Assembly: GCA_965247705.1 (NCBI GenBank)
Contig: CBDFHV010000075.1
Span: 1 to 64,000 of the forward strand
Length of the DNA: 64,000 nucleotides
From: CBDFHV01 sp965247705
Lineage (GTDB): Bacteria; Pseudomonadota; Alphaproteobacteria; Rhodospirillales; CAMCUA01
Reading direction: 5' to 3'
The first letter of the stretch is position 1, and every line of letters starts with the position of its first letter. Made by a program: the position numbers and the translations under genes. Positions 9,938-18,463 of the stretch are shown piece by piece. Below the pieces are notes generated by a model. The model ran no database searches. It was given only the letters and a program-made list of their open reading frames with translations, and was not told the DNA's origin.

Positions 9938-10657
9938 GTGAGCGTGGCACGGCGAGCAGACCAAATCGATGCCCTCGACGGCTTGACCATGCGCATCGCG
10001 GATTACGTGGCCGATCTGCGCTATGAGGATCTACCGCCGGAGGTAATCGACAGATCGAAGCTGATCTTGAGGGACGGCATCGGCAACCAGATCGCCGCCT
10101 CGGCGATCAGCGAACCGGCGCGTCGCATGGTGGAACTCATGGCCGGTTGGGGTGGTGCCGCCGAGTGCACGGTGGTCGGATATGGCACCAGGCTTCCGGC
10201 GCCAAATGCCGTCATGTGCAACGACCTGGCCGGCCTGGCGCAGATCACTCACGCGGTGCCGCACCGCATCGTCGCCGAGGCGGTACAGGGCCTGCCCGAG
10301 CTCATGCAGGTGGCATGGCGGCGCATGGCCGACATGGTCAGCATCAAGTTCGGCAAGTGCGGCGATATCTACAAGGCGATGCAGATGATCCGCATCGCCG
10401 AGGCGGCGAACCTTCCCGTGCGCGTCGACTGGACCCAGGGCAGCCGCCTCCTCGACACCGCCACCGGCCACCTGCACGCGGCCATCCGGCTGGTCGGCTG
10501 CGATCCCGGCATGGACTATCACCTGAGGATCGAGGACGAACCGGTCGCCGAAGGCGGCGCCCAGGTCGAGAACGGTCAGGTGGTCATGCCCACCGGGCCA
10601 GGCCTCGGGCTGGTCGTCGACGAGGCGCTGGTCGAGCGGTTGTCGCAACGGGTGTGA
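9938..10657 (+). pseudogene. Chimeric ORF: MmgE/PrpD N-terminus fused to enolase-superfamily C-terminus
   Basis: An open 239-codon frame starting at GTG 9938 behind a GGAGG-like site. Roughly the first 105 residues match the N-terminus of MmgE/PrpD dehydratases (RIADYVADLRYEDLPPEVID, later PAPNAVMCNDLAGLA). From about QITHAVPHRIVAEAV to the end the sequence is instead the C-terminal barrel region of mandelate racemase/muconate-lactonizing enzymes (MADMVSIKFGKCG, MQMIRIAEAANLPVRVDWTQ, PTGPGLGLVVDE). Neither half is a complete enzyme: the PrpD part lacks its lyase core and the barrel part lacks the capping domain and first catalytic strands. It most likely arose by a deletion that happened to join the frames. 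A translated product is possible but function is doubtful. Confidence 0.75.
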
Positions 10658-10663
10658 GGCCAG

Positions 10664-10830
10664 TGAACGATTGAACTCACCCTATCAACGTCCTCGAACA
10701 GCACGTTGGGGCCGATGTTGACCGTCGCGCCGTAGTTCTTCAGCATCCAGACCTGCTGCCCCTGTTCGACGGACTCGATGATGAAATGCTCGATGCCGAC
10801 TTTCTCGAACACGGAATCGAGCCTCCAGGC
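10664..10830 (-). pseudogene. C-terminal remnant resembling phosphosulfolactate synthase (ComA-like)
   Basis: On the minus strand a short open stretch reads VFEKVGIEHFIIES, then QGQQVWMLKNYGATVNIGPN. This is similar in pattern to the C-terminus of phosphosulfolactate synthase-like TIM barrels (glutamate, then QQVW, then a NVN[LI]G motif). The upstream barrel is missing and the frame abuts the broken alpha/beta-hydrolase remnant, so it is a fragment. The family assignment is from memory of the motif and is tentative. Confidence 0.35.
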
Positions 10831-11301
10831 GTGAGTCGGGGATGCCCTCCAGCATGATCTTGGCGTGGGTCAGCGGATTGGTGGTATCGCTGAGGCCGTT
10901 GAGGATCAGGGTCGGCGCCTTGATCCGCGGAAGTTCGGCCTTGATGTTGAATGTGCCAAGCGCGGTGACCGTGCGCTCGGGGTGATCGATGGCAAAGCAT
11001 TGGGCGATCATGCCGCCCATGGAGAGGCCGCAGACATGGGCGCGGTCACCGCCAGGGCGTCCATCACCCCGAGCAGTTCGCGGGCGTAGCCCCGGGGACC
11101 ATAGTCCCCGGTCTCGCCCTCTTCCGAATCGCCGAAGCCCTGCCGGTCGCGGGCGAAAACATGGTGGCGGCGGCGCAGTTCGGGCAGCACCTTGCGCCAC
11201 ACGCGCCAGGAACCGGGGTTGCCGTGAAGCTGGAACAGGGGCGTGCCCTGGCCTTCCTCGACGTAGTGAAGAGAGAGTCCGGCGACGTCGATCTTGGGCA
11301 T
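10831..11301 (-). pseudogene. Alpha/beta hydrolase remnant, frameshifted and internally deleted
   Basis: Starts at ATG 11301 with MPKIDVAGLSLHYVEEGQG and the oxyanion motif LHGNPGSW, followed by DRQGFGDSEEG. Near 11045 the frame shifts; the nucleophile elbow GLSMGGMIAQCF continues in another frame. The sequence then runs almost at once from TALGTFNIKAE to the C-terminal strand IKAPTLILNGLSD, so the lid domain of about 80-100 residues is missing. The end (GIPDSRLE) runs into the ComA-like fragment. The protein would be about half normal size, so it is judged a pseudogene. Confidence 0.7.
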
Positions 11302-11438
11302 GGCCCGATTTTCCCCGTCGTGACGAATGCGGTGGGGCTGGCCGATGATAGAGGGACGCGGGCCGATGGCAATCGCCAGCCCCGACGATTCGAGATAGGC
11401 TGACAGGAGGCCACGTCGTTGCGCGGGGGATCGGAGTC

Positions 11439-12572
11439 ATGGACGAGGCACGGGCACGGCCCGACTTCGCCGCCTTGCGCAAGGAGTTTCCCACCCTCGA
11501 TCGCTGGGCTTACCTGGACATCGCCCGCCGGGCGCCCCTGCCGCGCTGCGCCGAGTCGGCGTGCCAGGATTTCTTTCGCGACATTTACGAAAACGCGGGA
11601 CGAACGGCGCTCGCCCACGAGCCCGTCGAAGTGACCCGGGCCGACCTTGCCCGCCTCCTCGGGGTTCCGGCCAAGACCATCGCCTTCGTCAAGAACACGT
11701 CGGAAGGATTGAATATTGCGGTCAGCGCCATCGGCCTGCGGCCGGGGGACAACGTGCTGATGAGCGAGCTTGAACACGAGGCCCAGGTTTTTCCCCTGCG
11801 GCGGCTGGCTGAACAGGGTGTCGAGTTGCGCCGGGTGCCGGCGACCGAGGGCCGGGTTCCGGTGGCCGCCTTCATGGATCGGATGGATTCCCGGACGAGG
11901 GCGGTGGCGGCCTCCTACGTCGCCTTCGGCAACGGGTTCCGGGCCGATCTCCCCGCTCTTGGTCGCGAGTGCCGACAGCGCAACGTTCTGCTGATCTCCG
12001 ACGCCATTCAGGGCCTTGGTCAGCTTGCCGCGCCCCTCGGCACCCTGGGCGCCGACATCGCCGTCGCCGGCTGCCACAAGGCCCTGCTCGGCCCCTACGG
12101 GACGGCGTTCCTCTATTTCGGCGAGGACCTTATAGAGGGGCTGACCCCGCCCTTCATCGGCAAGCACGCCGTCACCTCGAGCCGCCTTGGCGACGAGCCC
12201 TTGACCTATCCGTCCGACGCGCGACGCTTCGAATACGGCAACCCCAACTTCCTCGGGCTGTGGATTTTGCGCCGCTCGCTGCGCTTCATCGAGGGGATCG
12301 GGCTCCAGGCCATCGAGGACAGGGTCCACGCCCTGACCGATCATCTGATGGATCGGGCGGAGAAGGCGGGTCTCGCCATCCGCTCCCCCAGGCCCTGGAA
12401 CGAGAGGGCCGGCATCGTGTGCCTCGAAGTTGGCGGCGCCGAGCGCATCGTTCGTGGCCTGGAGGCTCGCGGCATCATTGCCAGCGCCAAGGACGGCTGT
12501 GTTCGCGCCTCGGTTCACTTCTACAATGACGAGAGCGATATGGAGCGCCTGGTGACGGCCTTGGGGGTGTGA
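11439..12572 (+). CDS. Class V aminotransferase / cysteine desulfurase-like PLP enzyme
   Basis: Encodes 377 aa of the fold-type I class V aminotransferase group (isopenicillin-N epimerase/CsdA-like), cytoplasmic. PLP-site features are visible: VKNTSEGLN for the phosphate region, SDAIQGLGQ (Asp188, Gln191) and the Schiff-base lysine Lys214 in AGCHKALLGPYG. The start at ATG 11439 is supported by a nearby GGAG and by the N-terminal match LDRWAYLDIARRAPLP. It lacks the Cys-containing loop expected for an efficient cysteine desulfurase, so an aminotransferase, epimerase or lyase acting on a small amino acid is likelier. It is followed by a hairpin repeat region before the threonine-synthase-like gene. 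Confidence 0.85.
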   Translation: MDEARARPDFAALRKEFPTLDRWAYLDIARRAPLPRCAESACQDFFRDIYENAGRTALAHEPVEVTRADLARLLGVPAKTIAFVKNTSEGLNIAVSAIGLRPGDNVLMSELEHEAQVFPLRRLAEQGVELRRVPATEGRVPVAAFMDRMDSRTRAVAASYVAFGNGFRADLPALGRECRQRNVLLISDAIQGLGQLAAPLGTLGADIAVAGCHKALLGPYGTAFLYFGEDLIEGLTPPFIGKHAVTSSRLGDEPLTYPSDARRFEYGNPNFLGLWILRRSLRFIEGIGLQAIEDRVHALTDHLMDRAEKAGLAIRSPRPWNERAGIVCLEVGGAERIVRGLEARGIIASAKDGCVRASVHFYNDESDMERLVTALGV

Positions 12573-12633
12573 TACCGGCAAGCGACTGAAGTGACTCGCC
12601 CGCGCCTCTTGGATGCCCATTCGGGACCGGGAC

Positions 12634-12699
12634 GGGCGGGTCTCAGACCCGCCCCTACGCAAGTAATTTGAGGTGCGTGGGGGCCGGTCTCAGACCGGC
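12634..12699. repeat. Twin palindromic repeats (REP-like hairpins)
   Basis: GGGCGGGTCT-C-AGACCCGCCC (12634-12654) is a perfect 10-bp stem around one base. GCCGGTCT-C-AGACCGGC (12683-12699) is a second stem with the same TCTCAGA core. Between them CCCTACGCA and TGCGTGGGG can also pair. The unit lies in the 232-bp gap between two plus-strand genes. No T-run follows, so it looks like an interspersed palindromic repeat rather than a classical terminator, though it could stabilise or end the upstream transcript. Confidence 0.7.
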
Positions 12700-12804
12700 T
12701 CGCCAGCGCCCATCGCGGCTCGGGGGTAATGATAGGGTCAATTCGATCGCTCACTGGCATGACTCCACGACAAGACTACAGAAGCGCAATGGGAGGGAAA
12801 CCCG

Positions 12805-14022
12805 GTGTCCTATTTGAGCCATCTGCAATGCAGCACCAGCGGCACGCGTTTCGCCGCCGATCAGCCCCACAACAACACTTGCCCGGACGGCGGTATCCTG
12901 GAAGCGCGCTACGACCTCGACCGCCTGCGTACAGAGGTGGACCGGGACGCCCTCGGCCGCGGCCCGTCGTCCCTGTGGCGCTACGCCCCCCTGCTGCCGG
13001 CCGCGCGGCCCCATGCGGCCGCCACCCTGGGAGAGGGCTGGACGCCGCTACTTCCGGTGCCGGCGCTGGGGCGCGACATGGGCTGTTCCAATCTGTGGGT
13101 GAAGGACGAGGGCCGCAACCCGTCGGGAACCTTCAAGGACCGGGGCGCCGCCGTGGCCGCGACCCGCATGGTCGAACTTGGCATCGACACCATGATCCAC
13201 AACTCCTCGGGCAACGCGGCCGCCGCCTGGGCGCTGTATGCGGCGCGTGCGGGGATACGCTGCGTCAACCTGCTCCCCGATGACGTGCTGCCCGCCAGCC
13301 TCCTGCAAAGCTCCATGGCCGGGGCCGATACCTACGTTGTCGACGGTCCGTGGCTGGAGAGCGGCGCCATGGTCCGCGCGGCGGCCGACCGCCACGGCTG
13401 GTTCAACGGCGGCACCCTCAAGGAGCCCTATCGCCTGGAAGGCAAGAAAACCATGGGCTTCGAGGTCTGTGAGCAGTTGGGGTGGAAACTGCCCGACGTT
13501 CTCGTCTATCCCACCGGCGGCGCGCTGGGCGCCATCGCCATGTACAAGGCCTTTCGGGAACTCCGCGAGCTGGGCTGGATCGATGCGCACCACCTGCCCC
13601 GCCTGATCGTCACCCAATACGAGGGCTGCGCGCCCATCGTTCGCGCTTTCGAGGAGGGCAAGGACCGGGCCGAGCCCTGGCGGGATCTGGACGTGCTGCC
13701 GGGGGGCCTGAAGTCGACGACGCCGCCGGGAGATCGTGCGGTACTGTCGATTTTGCGGGAGACCGGCGGCACCGCCCTCGCCGTGAGCACCGAGGACTCC
13801 CTTACCGCCGTGGCGCGGATGACCCGGGCGGAAGGCATTTTCCCCTGCCCCGAATCGGCGACCACGCTGGTCGGCCTGGACGAAGCGCTCAAGCGCGGCG
13901 TTGTCGACCGCGGGGATACCATCGTGTTGATGATCACCGGGTCCGGGCTGCGTTCGATCCCCGTCATGCCCGCCCTCGACGCGCCCCGGCTGCGGGCGGG
14001 GGAGATGGTGCCGGAGTCCTGA
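12805..14022 (+). CDS. Threonine synthase-like PLP-dependent enzyme
   Basis: Encodes 405 aa of the fold-type II PLP (threonine synthase/dehydratase) family. The Schiff-base lysine Lys111 sits in NPSGTFKDRGAA. The asparagine-containing loop HNSSGNAAAAWA and a Gly-rich PTGGALGAIAMYK phosphate loop are present, and the end is ITGSGLRS as in threonine synthases. The GTG start at 12805 follows GGGAGGG by about 7 bases. Cys9 and Cys26 resemble the N-terminal Cys pair seen in some members. With no hom or thrB nearby and an accessory context, it may act on a compound other than O-phosphohomoserine; annotated homologs often carry only the threonine synthase label. Confidence 0.85.
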   Translation: MSYLSHLQCSTSGTRFAADQPHNNTCPDGGILEARYDLDRLRTEVDRDALGRGPSSLWRYAPLLPAARPHAAATLGEGWTPLLPVPALGRDMGCSNLWVKDEGRNPSGTFKDRGAAVAATRMVELGIDTMIHNSSGNAAAAWALYAARAGIRCVNLLPDDVLPASLLQSSMAGADTYVVDGPWLESGAMVRAAADRHGWFNGGTLKEPYRLEGKKTMGFEVCEQLGWKLPDVLVYPTGGALGAIAMYKAFRELRELGWIDAHHLPRLIVTQYEGCAPIVRAFEEGKDRAEPWRDLDVLPGGLKSTTPPGDRAVLSILRETGGTALAVSTEDSLTAVARMTRAEGIFPCPESATTLVGLDEALKRGVVDRGDTIVLMITGSGLRSIPVMPALDAPRLRAGEMVPES

Positions 14023-14035
14023 GGGCGCGAAGCGG

Positions 14036-15283
14036 CTACGCCGCGCTCGCCTCCCGCAGGCCCCAGGCGAGCAGGCAGACGCTTTTCTCGAAATCGTCCA
14101 TTTCCATATGTTCGTCCGGGTTGTGGCTGCCATGGTCGTTGCGGATGAAGATCATGGCGCTGGGGACGCCGCAGCCGGCGAAGTCGCCGGCGTCATGTCC
14201 GCCACCGCTGGCGATGTCCATGGCCGCCAGTCCCAGCGCGTCGCAGCCCCGGTGCAGGACGTCGCGCAAGCCATCGTCCATCACCGCCGGCTTGCTGTGG
14301 GTCAGGGTTCCCAGGTCGATGTCCACCCCACGCCGCTCGCCCACCTTCTTGGCCTCCCGGAAGATCAGCTTCTCCATGGTCTCGAGGGTTGGCGGTTGGT
14401 GGCTGCGAAGATCGATGGTGAAGCGGACCTCCCCCGGCACCCGGCTGTGGGTATGGGACTCGGGGTCGGTGTAGAATTTGCCAAAGGTCAGCACCAGGTC
14501 GGCGCCCTTCGCCTCCATCCGCGCCCAGGCCCTTTCCAGTCGGCCCGCATAGTCGGCCATGGCCATCACCGCGTCATGACGCATGTGGCGCGGTACGGCG
14601 CCCGAATGGGCGTGCTGGCCCAGGCAAATGGCCTCTCGGGCGCGGATGTTTCCGCGGATGCCAGTGACGATGCCGAGCGGCAGGCCCTCGTGGACCAGGA
14701 TTGGCCCTTGCTCGATGTGGACCTCGAAGTAGGCGTGAACGGTCGCCGGATCGATGGCCCGCTCGCCCCAGCGCAGCGGCTCGGGGTCGAACCCCATTTC
14801 CGTCATGTGCTCGGCCAGGGTGCGCTTGGTGTCGGCGCGGCGGGCGGAGTCGACCTCGCCAGGCGTCAACAGACCCAGGGCCGCCCGGCTGCCCACGTGC
14901 TGGAGCGGAAACCAGGAACTTTCCTCGGCCCGGATACCCATCACGGTGAGGTCCCGGGGCGGGCGGTAGCCGGCCTGTTTGAGGGCCGCAACCGCCGTCA
15001 ATCCGGCGACGACGCCGGCCGCGCCGTCGTAGTTGCCGCCCTGAGGCACCGAGTCCAGGTGGGACCCGGTGATAATGCGCGAAATCTCCCGGTCGTCGCC
15101 GGGGAGGGTCATGTAGAGGTTGCCGGCGAAATCGGTGCTCACTTCAAGATCGAGGGACCGCGCCGCGGCGGCTGCCAGATCGTGGGCGATCTGCTCGCCC
15201 TCGCCGTAGGACGGGCGGGTGACGCCCAGCGTGTCCTTGGTCCGCGCGCGCAGGTCGCCGAACAGCCGATGGGCCATCGGCAT
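14036..15283 (-). CDS. M20-family Zn amidohydrolase (N-carbamoyl-L-amino acid / allantoate type)
   Basis: Encodes 415 aa of the HyuC/AllC M20 peptidase family, which hydrolyses N-carbamoyl amino acids, allantoate or ureidoglycine-like ureides. Metal-binding features are visible: SHLDSVPQGGNYDG (His75, Asp86), the acidic pair in IRAEESSWF, YFEVHIEQGP for the dimer/ligand segment, and SGGGHDAGDF and HNPDEHMEM at the C-terminus. ATG 15283 gives a start 35 bp after the end of the deacetylase gene, and the two are co-directional. Together with a PuuE-like deacetylase this suggests ureide or hydantoin breakdown; allantoate versus carbamoyl-amino-acid specificity cannot be decided here. Confidence 0.9.
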   Translation of the reverse strand: MPMAHRLFGDLRARTKDTLGVTRPSYGEGEQIAHDLAAAAARSLDLEVSTDFAGNLYMTLPGDDREISRIITGSHLDSVPQGGNYDGAAGVVAGLTAVAALKQAGYRPPRDLTVMGIRAEESSWFPLQHVGSRAALGLLTPGEVDSARRADTKRTLAEHMTEMGFDPEPLRWGERAIDPATVHAYFEVHIEQGPILVHEGLPLGIVTGIRGNIRAREAICLGQHAHSGAVPRHMRHDAVMAMADYAGRLERAWARMEAKGADLVLTFGKFYTDPESHTHSRVPGEVRFTIDLRSHQPPTLETMEKLIFREAKKVGERRGVDIDLGTLTHSKPAVMDDGLRDVLHRGCDALGLAAMDIASGGGHDAGDFAGCGVPSAMIFIRNDHGSHNPDEHMEMDDFEKSVCLLAWGLREASAA

Positions 15284-15318
15284 GTTGGCGTGGACGGCCT
15301 CCGTGATATCCCGTGGGG

Positions 15319-16209
15319 TCAGACCGCGTCCTCCAAGCTCATGTAGTGGCGGGCGATGGCCTCGCCAGTGGTCTTCCAGACGTCGGCGTGGGAGGCGATG
15401 TAGGCGAGCGCCCGATCCAGCACGCCGATGCGGTGGGGCTGGCCGATGATGAAGGGGTGCAGGCAGATAGCCATCACCCGCCCCGACTCGGCGCCTTCGT
15501 CATAGAGCACGTCGAACTGGTCGCGGATCATGCGTTCGAATTCGCCTGGCGTGTACTTGTTGCGGACGATGGTCGGCGCGTCGTTGGTCTCGAAGGAATA
15601 GGGCACCGAGACCAGGGGCTTGCCGCCGATGTCCATCATGTAGGGCTGATCGTCGTTCATCCAGTCGCCGACGTAAAGGCAGCCCTCCGCCACCAGGTGA
15701 TCGAGGGTGTTCCAGGTCTCCTGCATGCCCGGCCCCAGCCATCCCGCCGGCCGCTTGCCGGTCGCCTTTTCGATGCGGGCGAAAGTCTCGTGGATGTACT
15801 GGCGTTCGGCCTCGGGAGAAATCTCGTTCATGCGCTGCATGTTGTTCTGGCCGTGGGCCATGAAATCCCACCCCAGCTTGACCGCGTCCTCGACCAGTTG
15901 CGGGCGCCAGTCGCAGATGTCGCTGTTCAGGGAGACGGTGGCCGGTACGCCATGTTTCTGCAGCACCATCGCAATGCGGTAGAAGCCGACCCGGTTTCCG
16001 TAGTCGCGCACGGCCCATTCGCGAATCATCGGGGTGCGCTCTCCTCCCGTGGGGCGCTGGTGTGAGTCTCCGGGCATCGGCACGTCGAGGGGAAACTACT
16101 CCACATTGGGAATCACCCACAGCGCCAGTCGCGCACCGTCGGGCCAGGTAATCCGGGGTCGTTGATGGGGAGGGATATAGCTGAACGGGCCGTCCTGCCT
16201 CGGCTCCAT
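15319..16209 (-). pseudogene. Polysaccharide deacetylase / PuuE-like allantoinase with in-frame stop
   Basis: Homology starts at ATG 16209 (MEPRQDGPFSYIPPHQRP, then ITWPDGARLALWVIPNVE). A TAG codon at 16098-16096, codon 38, breaks it just before FPLDVPMPGDS; related proteins have an aromatic residue there (NVEFF type), so one base change from TAT/TAC explains it. The rest, 254 codons from an internal GTG 16083, is open. It carries the family segments MIREWAVRDYGNRVGF, MAHGQNNMQRM, GWLGPGMQETWNT and ICLHPFIIGQPHR. Translation could restart internally (GTG 16083, ATG 16077 or 16029) but would miss the first strand. The gene is 34 bp from an insertion sequence that separates it from its former upstream region. 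Intact, it would pair with the M20 hydrolase in ureide catabolism. Confidence 0.75.
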
Positions 16210-16243
16210 CGTCTGGGCTCCAATGCCGCAAGGATAATGCTAG

Positions 16244-17849
16244 TCCGGATTTGTCACGAACGTTTCTAAAGTAACGGTTTTTGTTGTCTTGGTGGCGTTT
16301 TCGGATTGCGTTGAGGGCGCTTTGGCCGGTTGCGGGGCATCGCGGCGGCCTGGCCGCGTTTCGTGGACGGTTTTGGCGGTTTCGAGGCATGCTGAATGGT
16401 GCGCTGTCGCTGCGCGTGACGGGGCTTGTGTTGTCTTGGCGGCGGTCTATCCGGGCTTGAGCCGTGCGGCGGCGAGATGGAACAGGGCCTTGTCCGGGCA
16501 GGCGGTCGATAGATGCAGGCGGACGCGCCGTGTGTTGCGGATGACGACGGCGCCGATGTTCAGCAGCTTGAGGCGGATGGTGCCGGCCTGGGCGCGGGCC
16601 ATGTCGGTGCGCTGGAGGGCGAGGCGGCGGATCGCCTCGATCAGGCTGTAGGCGAGCGACGCGGCGATCAGGCGGAACTGGTTGGGCCACCAGTCGTGAC
16701 ACGAGGTGCGGTCGGCGAACAGGTCGAGCTGCTGTTCCTTGATGCGGTTTTCCATCTCGCCACGCTGGCAGTAGAGGCGGTCGTAAAGCGACCGGCCGTC
16801 GCCTTCGAGGTTGGTCACTACATAGCGCGGGTTGGCGCCCTTGGCGCCGTGCTCGAGGCGCGCGATCACGCGGCGGCGCCTGGTCCATGTCTTGGCGCCG
16901 TAGCGGAGTTCGGCGAACAGGCGCTGCTTCTCGCCGTTGTGCCGATACGCCGCCTCGGCCGCGGCCATCGCCGGCTCGGCATCCCGGTTGAGGCGCGCGT
17001 TCTTGGCCAGGCCGACGATGTAGCCGACATCATGGCGCTCGCACCACGACAGCATCTTGTGCCGGCAGAAGCCTGAATCGGCGCGCAGGATGATGCGCAC
17101 ATCCGGCCAGACCTCTCGTAAACGCCCGACCAACAGGGCCAGGATCGCCCAGGCATGCTTGGCGCCATCGACGTTCGACGGCCTCAGGTAGCTGACCAAA
17201 AGGCGGTCGCCGCAAAAGACATAGAGCGGCAGGAAGCAGTAGTGATCGTAATAGCCATGGAAGAAGCGCCCCACCTGGTGCCCATGCACCGCATCGTCGG
17301 TGGCGTCGAAGTCCAGCACCAGCTCCTTCGGCGCCCGATCGAACGCGGCGATGAAGGCCTCGACCATGGACACATGCGCCGCCCACGCCCAGGCCCGGTC
17401 CGCCGCCCGATCAAGCCGGCCGACGGTCGACGGGCTGGCAAGACGCCGGTCGCGCCCGACCGCCGTCTGCAGCGCCAGGTCGTCGCGCAAACCGGCATGG
17501 TCATTGACGTCTTCGTGGCCCAGCGCGATCGCGTACACCCGCTGGCGCAGCAACGCCACAAGCCGGTGCGCCACCTTGCCCGCCTGGCGCCCGTCGTCGA
17601 GCCGGCGCGCCAAGCCCGACAGCAAGCCGAGCCGGCGGTCCGCTAAAGCCAGAAGCGGCGCCCCGCCGTGCGACGAGATATCGCCGCCGGCAAAATCCGC
17701 CTCGACCCGACGACCGCAACAGCGTGGAAATTCGATCTTCGAAAGGGTACAATCCGTCACCGCCGTTCCCCTGCGTTTGACACAGTCTAAGCACCTGAAT
17801 CATAACGCATATTAGGGGGCGGCGGTGACCTTTTCGTGAATCTTTCGGG
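16244..17849 (-). mobile_element. IS1380-family insertion sequence, second type
   Basis: A 1,606-bp element bounded by imperfect terminal inverted repeats, TCCGGATTTGTCACGA at the left and the complement of the right end CCCGAAAGATTCACGA (10 of 16 matches). It is flanked by a 4-bp direct repeat CTAG (16240-16243 and 17850-17853). It encodes one transposase on the minus strand. It is unlike the 6015/47274 element in sequence but has similar ends and the same 4-bp target type. On its right side it abuts a short match to the MITE-like element at 53167. Confidence 0.82.
16447..17760 (-). CDS. IS1380-family transposase
   Basis: Encodes 437 aa, full length for the family. DDE catalytic neighbourhoods are visible: first Asp in LDFDATDDAVHGHQ, second in LRADSGFCRH, Glu in CQRGEMENRIKEQQ. 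The N-terminal ADFAGGDISSHGGAPLL is typical. The ATG at 17760 lies about 90 bp inside the element end. No frameshift or stop is seen, so this copy is probably competent. Confidence 0.9.
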   Translation of the reverse strand: MTDCTLSKIEFPRCCGRRVEADFAGGDISSHGGAPLLALADRRLGLLSGLARRLDDGRQAGKVAHRLVALLRQRVYAIALGHEDVNDHAGLRDDLALQTAVGRDRRLASPSTVGRLDRAADRAWAWAAHVSMVEAFIAAFDRAPKELVLDFDATDDAVHGHQVGRFFHGYYDHYCFLPLYVFCGDRLLVSYLRPSNVDGAKHAWAILALLVGRLREVWPDVRIILRADSGFCRHKMLSWCERHDVGYIVGLAKNARLNRDAEPAMAAAEAAYRHNGEKQRLFAELRYGAKTWTRRRRVIARLEHGAKGANPRYVVTNLEGDGRSLYDRLYCQRGEMENRIKEQQLDLFADRTSCHDWWPNQFRLIAASLAYSLIEAIRRLALQRTDMARAQAGTIRLKLLNIGAVVIRNTRRVRLHLSTACPDKALFHLAAARLKPG

Positions 17850-17866
17850 CTAGTGGTCTAAGTCTG
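17850..17866 (+). repeat. Relic tip of the MITE-like element
   Basis: CTAGTGGTCTAAGTCTG is identical over 17 bp to the outer end of the inverted-repeat element at 53167-53435, then diverges into PrpD coding sequence. It shares its CTAG with the target duplication of the adjacent insertion sequence. Probably the remains of a MITE whose body was deleted. Confidence 0.5.
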
Positions 17867-17867
17867 C

Positions 17868-18462
17868 CGGCCCCGACGGCGGCGCTGTTGAATGGCACCG
17901 CCGGGACGGTCCTGGAGATGGACGAGGAAAACAACTTTGCCCGCGGCCATCCGGCTATCCACGTTCTGCCGGCGGCCCTCGCCTTCGCCGAGGCAGACGG
18001 GCGATCCGGGCGCGACCTGATCACGGCTTTCGTTCTCGGCTACGAGGTCGCGGCGCGCATTGGCGCGGCGGCGCGGCTACGCCCGACGCTGCACGCCCAT
18101 GGCACCTGGGGCACCACGGGCGCGGCAGTGGCGGTGGCCTGGCTGGCTGGTGGCGATGGGGCGACCATCGCGCGAACCATCGAGGTCGCCGCATCGCTGG
18201 GTCTTTCCACCAGCCGCAAGCTGGCCGAGCAGGGCGCCACGGGTGTCGGTTTCCTTGACCGATGGCACCACCCTCGAGGCCGCCACCCAGACCAACCGGG
18301 GTGACCGCGGACCTCTACTCCGACGCGGAGCTCCGCGAAAAATTCCTGCATCTGGCCTCCCGCGCCTGGCCACGCCCCGTCGCCGAGGCCATCCACGGCG
18401 ACCTTATGGCGCTGGACGATATTGACGATGTGACCCGCTTGACCGCACGGATGGCGAAGGTC
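17868..18462 (+). pseudogene. MmgE/PrpD family pseudogene
   Basis: The N-terminal region is missing; sequence begins at the conserved AALLNGTAGTVLEMDEENN, then HPAIHVLPAALAFAE and RDLITAFVLGYEVAARIG. After LSTSRKLAEQGATG (about 18243) it jumps to the C-terminal strand VSLTDGTTLEAA in another frame, so roughly 200 residues of the core are deleted. A further shift near 18300 puts DLYSDAELREKFLHLASRA in a third frame. The usual MmgE/PrpD role is dehydration or isomerisation of 2-methylcitrate-type acids; this copy cannot be functional. It differs in sequence from the PrpD fragment at 9938, so it is a separate gene remnant. Confidence 0.75.
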
Positions 18463-18463
18463 G

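Noticed and set aside
11064..12662. A 532-codon minus-strand frame over the aminotransferase gene
   Set aside because: It is antisense to a well-supported PLP enzyme and runs into the hydrolase remnant in a non-homologous frame.
12634..12699. Rho-independent terminator
   Set aside because: The stems are strong but no downstream T-run follows; better described as palindromic repeats.
15500..16888. A 462-codon minus-strand frame crossing from the deacetylase into the IS
   Set aside because: It spans an element boundary and is out of frame with both real genes.
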